A stretch of DNA of 64,000 nucleotides from Shewanella inventionis (GTDB taxonomy: Bacteria; Pseudomonadota; Gammaproteobacteria; Enterobacterales; Shewanellaceae). The stretch covers positions 1 to 64,000 of the forward strand of contig NZ_BMII01000013.1 of NCBI RefSeq assembly GCF_014641855.1. Direction: 5' to 3'. The position numbers were made by a program, and so were the translations under genes. A model generated the notes under the pieces. It searched no databases. It saw only the letters and a program-made list of their open reading frames with translations, and had not been told where the DNA came from. Numbering within the stretch: the first letter of the stretch is position 1; each line of letters begins with the position of its first letter. This document shows, in pieces, positions 61,734 to 64,000 of this stretch.

Positions 61734-63179
61734 GTGGGTAAACAATTAATTTTAATGTTGCTGGTGGTTTGGGCATTGCCAGTAGAGGCTAATTGGCTAA
61801 ACGACATTAATAGAAAAGTGCGCTCGCTGGGGGAGCAACCAGTGCCTGTTGCTAATCCGCTAACCGAGCTCGAATTGACTGACTATCCAACTCAGTATCA
61901 TTATGAGCGCATAATGGTTCCTACTCATGATACGCCCTTATTTGTTTTGCAAGCTGGGCTTGAGCATCAAAAAACCGTGATATTGATCCACGGTTTAGGC
62001 GATTTGGCTTCTAAAGACTGGTTAAATGTTATCCCTGCGTTGGCCCAACAATATCATGTGGTTGCAATTGACTTACCTGGCTTTGGTTTGTCTCAAGGGG
62101 CGGTATTTACCTACTCGCCAAAAGAATATGCCAAAGTGATCGATTGGGTTATTGGGCAGTATCGCCATTCTGATGGGGTGCATTTAGTGGGCCATTCAAT
62201 GGGGGGCGCGATTAGCCTATATTACGCCAACCAATATCCAGGACGTATTGAACGATTAGTCTTAGTTGACGCCGCAGGGATTTTGGATCGTACCGCCTAT
62301 ATTAAGCACCTTTCTACCCGAGATAATGATCAAACCGATTTACCTCAAGGGCTAAGACGTGTCATTGCGCGCGTTGATAACTTTGCCGATAAAATACTCG
62401 AAAAAACGGGCACAGGACTCGATCCAACCAGGCTCTTTAGTGGCGATTCGTCTTTGCGAAATATGACGATTGGCGACAAAACTAACATGAATGCGGCATT
62501 AGCATTAATGGAGCAAAATTTTTCGGTACTTAATTATCAAACAATGCCTGCAACCCAACTCATTTGGGGGGCTCTTGATACCGTCGCGCCATTGCGGACA
62601 GCTAATGCGTTACAACATGTTCTTCCACTTTCGCAATTACAGGTGATTAATGATGCTGGCCATGTGCCGATGAAATCGCATCCACATGTTTTTAATCAAT
62701 TGCTACTGACCAGTTTACAAGGCCCTGTGGTGAGTCGTTTGCAACCTTCTAACAATGTAAGTCAGCGAGTTGGCCATTGCTTTCAAGACGATAAAACTCA
62801 TTTTAGTGGGCAGTATAAAGAGATTATATTGAATGACTGCAAGCTGGTGCGTTTTAATCGTGTCGATACTGAATCACTATCCATGACAGATTCGATACTC
62901 TCTATGGAGAAAAGTCGTGTTGGACGTGCAGGGCAAACTCTGCAAATTACTCGTAGTGCGATTAACGCAACAGATACCGAAATACATGGACGTATGTACA
63001 GCCAACATAGTCGTTTTGATTTTGCTGGCGTGACTTTTTACGGTGAGTCGCCGATGTTTGTATCACAAGCATCGACAAGATTAGTGCTATCGTTAACCAG
63101 AATGATAACGCCCACTCAATCAACGCGATTAGGTGGGAGCTATGTGTTGGCTGAACAAAGCTTAGAGAGTGCGCTTTAG
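61734..63179 (+). CDS. Exported alpha/beta hydrolase with C-terminal extension
   Basis: 481 residues from GTG 61734 (AAAGG seven bases upstream), which gives a clean signal peptide (LILMLLVVWALPVEA). An extra 61 codons reaching back into the channel gene are rejected. Alpha/beta-hydrolase motifs are ILIHGLGDLASKDW, AIDLPGFGLSQG, nucleophile LVGHSMGGAIS, Asp in WGALDTVAP and His in DAGHVPMKSH. About 140 C-terminal residues look beta-rich and match nothing I know. Probably a periplasmic esterase or lipase. It starts 13 bp after the channel gene. Confidence 0.8.
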   Translation: MGKQLILMLLVVWALPVEANWLNDINRKVRSLGEQPVPVANPLTELELTDYPTQYHYERIMVPTHDTPLFVLQAGLEHQKTVILIHGLGDLASKDWLNVIPALAQQYHVVAIDLPGFGLSQGAVFTYSPKEYAKVIDWVIGQYRHSDGVHLVGHSMGGAISLYYANQYPGRIERLVLVDAAGILDRTAYIKHLSTRDNDQTDLPQGLRRVIARVDNFADKILEKTGTGLDPTRLFSGDSSLRNMTIGDKTNMNAALALMEQNFSVLNYQTMPATQLIWGALDTVAPLRTANALQHVLPLSQLQVINDAGHVPMKSHPHVFNQLLLTSLQGPVVSRLQPSNNVSQRVGHCFQDDKTHFSGQYKEIILNDCKLVRFNRVDTESLSMTDSILSMEKSRVGRAGQTLQITRSAINATDTEIHGRMYSQHSRFDFAGVTFYGESPMFVSQASTRLVLSLTRMITPTQSTRLGGSYVLAEQSLESAL

Positions 63180-63181
63180 TA

Positions 63182-63754
63182 TTAAAGGCGTTCGTTTGAG
63201 GGCTGCACCTTGTACACTGGAATGTTTTTAGTACGATAACCTTTAATTGAGCGAAAAAAATCCATGAGTTGATTTATTTCAACTTCAATATCACCCGTTG
63301 GCGTCATTGGTGGTGAGAGCACAATGGTTTTGCGGCCAAAATCTAACCCCACCGGCACTATGTCTACGTTTGATTTCATTGCGATATGATAAAACCCGCT
63401 TTTCCAGCGTGTAACAGGGCTGCGTGTCCCTTCTGGAGCCAAGGCTAATTTATAATTAGGGTGTTGCTCAAACAATTGTGCCGCACCATCCACTAAGTTA
63501 TTGTGTTTGCGCCTATCTACTGGGCTGCCACCCATGGCACGAAACAACCATCCCCAGGGTGCAATAAATAATTGATGTTTGCCTAAAAAGTGAATGTTGG
63601 TGCCTAATGCGCTGCGGGCAATAATGCCAATAACAAAATCCCAGTTACTGGTGTGAGGGCCAACAATCATTACGCAAGGTTGAGTTTTGTCGAGTTGGCC
63701 TTCAAATTTCCAACCGATAAGACGGAGTAATCCTGAGCATATTGAACTTAACAT
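63182..63754 (-). CDS. Small lysophospholipid acyltransferase (PlsC-like)
   Basis: 190 residues with the glycerolphosphate acyltransferase motifs PHTSNWD (H-x4-D, about 33-39), GGSPVDRR, PEGTRS and the following VPVGLDFGRK. It is shorter than PlsC and lacks clear membrane helices. It probably acylates a lysophospholipid or related lipid at the inner membrane. It is convergent with the preceding hydrolase gene, 2 bp apart. Confidence 0.85.
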   Translation of the reverse strand: MLSSICSGLLRLIGWKFEGQLDKTQPCVMIVGPHTSNWDFVIGIIARSALGTNIHFLGKHQLFIAPWGWLFRAMGGSPVDRRKHNNLVDGAAQLFEQHPNYKLALAPEGTRSPVTRWKSGFYHIAMKSNVDIVPVGLDFGRKTIVLSPPMTPTGDIEVEINQLMDFFRSIKGYRTKNIPVYKVQPSNERL

Positions 63755-63938
63755 ATTGAGGTCCTAATCTGAGCGTTTACGCTTCTTGTTATAAAGCACC
63801 AAAGTAGTGCGTACATTGATTAAAGCATATCAGTCATTATTCGCCAATGGCGTTTTGTTGGAGAAGTTGACGAGTTTATGATTCATAACCAACACATAGG
63901 CTATAAGCAAACTCGTCGTTTATCGCAAAAAGGGGAGA

Positions 63939-64000
63939 TCAATGAGTTTTAGGCTGGTCAAATTGAGCGATACGCTTGGCTTCATCTAATATTGCTTGCT
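63939..64000 (-). CDS. 3' end of a gene running off the window
   Basis: On the minus strand the last visible 19 codons read QAILDEAKRIAQFDQPKTH and a TGA stop at 63941-63939. Too little is present to name it. It would be the gene upstream of the acyltransferase on the same strand. Confidence 0.4.
   Translation of the reverse strand, partial: QAILDEAKRIAQFDQPKTH

Overview
The window reads as chromosomal DNA of a marine-type gammaproteobacterium, most likely Shewanella or a close Alteromonadales relative. The basis is gene content: a sucrose locus of scrR, scrP, an MFS permease, a TonB receptor and scrK; hutI/hutC-hutU-hutH; an MSHA-type pilin; DmeF; an RND pump; and palindromic intergenic repeats of the kind common in that group. 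The genus is an inference. No tRNA, rRNA or CRISPR array was seen.

Layout. Positions 1-4.66 kb are a small accessory and defence-like island: the 3' end of an IS3-family transposase, a dead HigA-like antitoxin fragment, an AbiE-type toxin-antitoxin pair (DUF6088/AbiEii) and, divergent from it, a large primase-helicase fusion of the TOTE type. Positions 4.84-6.31 kb hold a marR-dmeF metal-efflux operon with two operator-like palindromes. Positions 7.5-11.2 kb are an arsenate-resistance operon: an ArsC-ArsR fusion, a dual-specificity-type phosphatase, GAPDH and ArsJ. Positions 11.3-20.9 kb carry envelope and stress genes (DUF1328, small lipoproteins, a phosphatase-diacylglycerol kinase fusion, DUF2383, BON) around a sigma-54 activator. 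Two good -24/-12 promoters lie upstream of two of these genes. Inside this block, 13.7-16.1 kb is a repeat-rich stretch with a duplicated gene end and a long inverted repeat.

Positions 21.0-28.8 kb are the sucrose regulon: LacI-type ScrR, sucrose phosphorylase, permease, TonB receptor and fructokinase, with two matching ScrR-type palindromes. Positions 28.9-34.3 kb hold an RND efflux pair with a divergent TetR regulator and three evenly spaced operator-like sites. Positions 34.4-37.8 kb hold a lone MSHA-like pilin, mogA, a CHASE4-GGDEF cyclase and a PspB-like protein. Positions 37.8-44.0 kb contain two divergent ABC-transporter operons, a peptidase-natA-natB set and a ytrA-type GntR set. Positions 44.1-50.8 kb are lipid and housekeeping genes: acyl-CoA ligase, lipase, two hotdog thioesterases, mtnC, a hydrolase-like protein lacking its catalytic residues, and ydcH.

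Positions 51.1-51.9 kb are a TacAT-type toxin-antitoxin pair. Positions 52.0-54.6 kb encode two exported hydrolases. Positions 54.8-60.2 kb are the histidine-utilisation genes with a HutC-type palindrome and a tandem-repeat leader before hutU. The right end has a YbdG-like mechanosensitive channel, an exported alpha/beta hydrolase, a small acyltransferase and the 3' tip of one more gene. Most genes are ordinary. The most notable signals are the defence island, the arsenic operon with its extra phosphatase, the sigma-54 stress group, and the inverted-repeat block.
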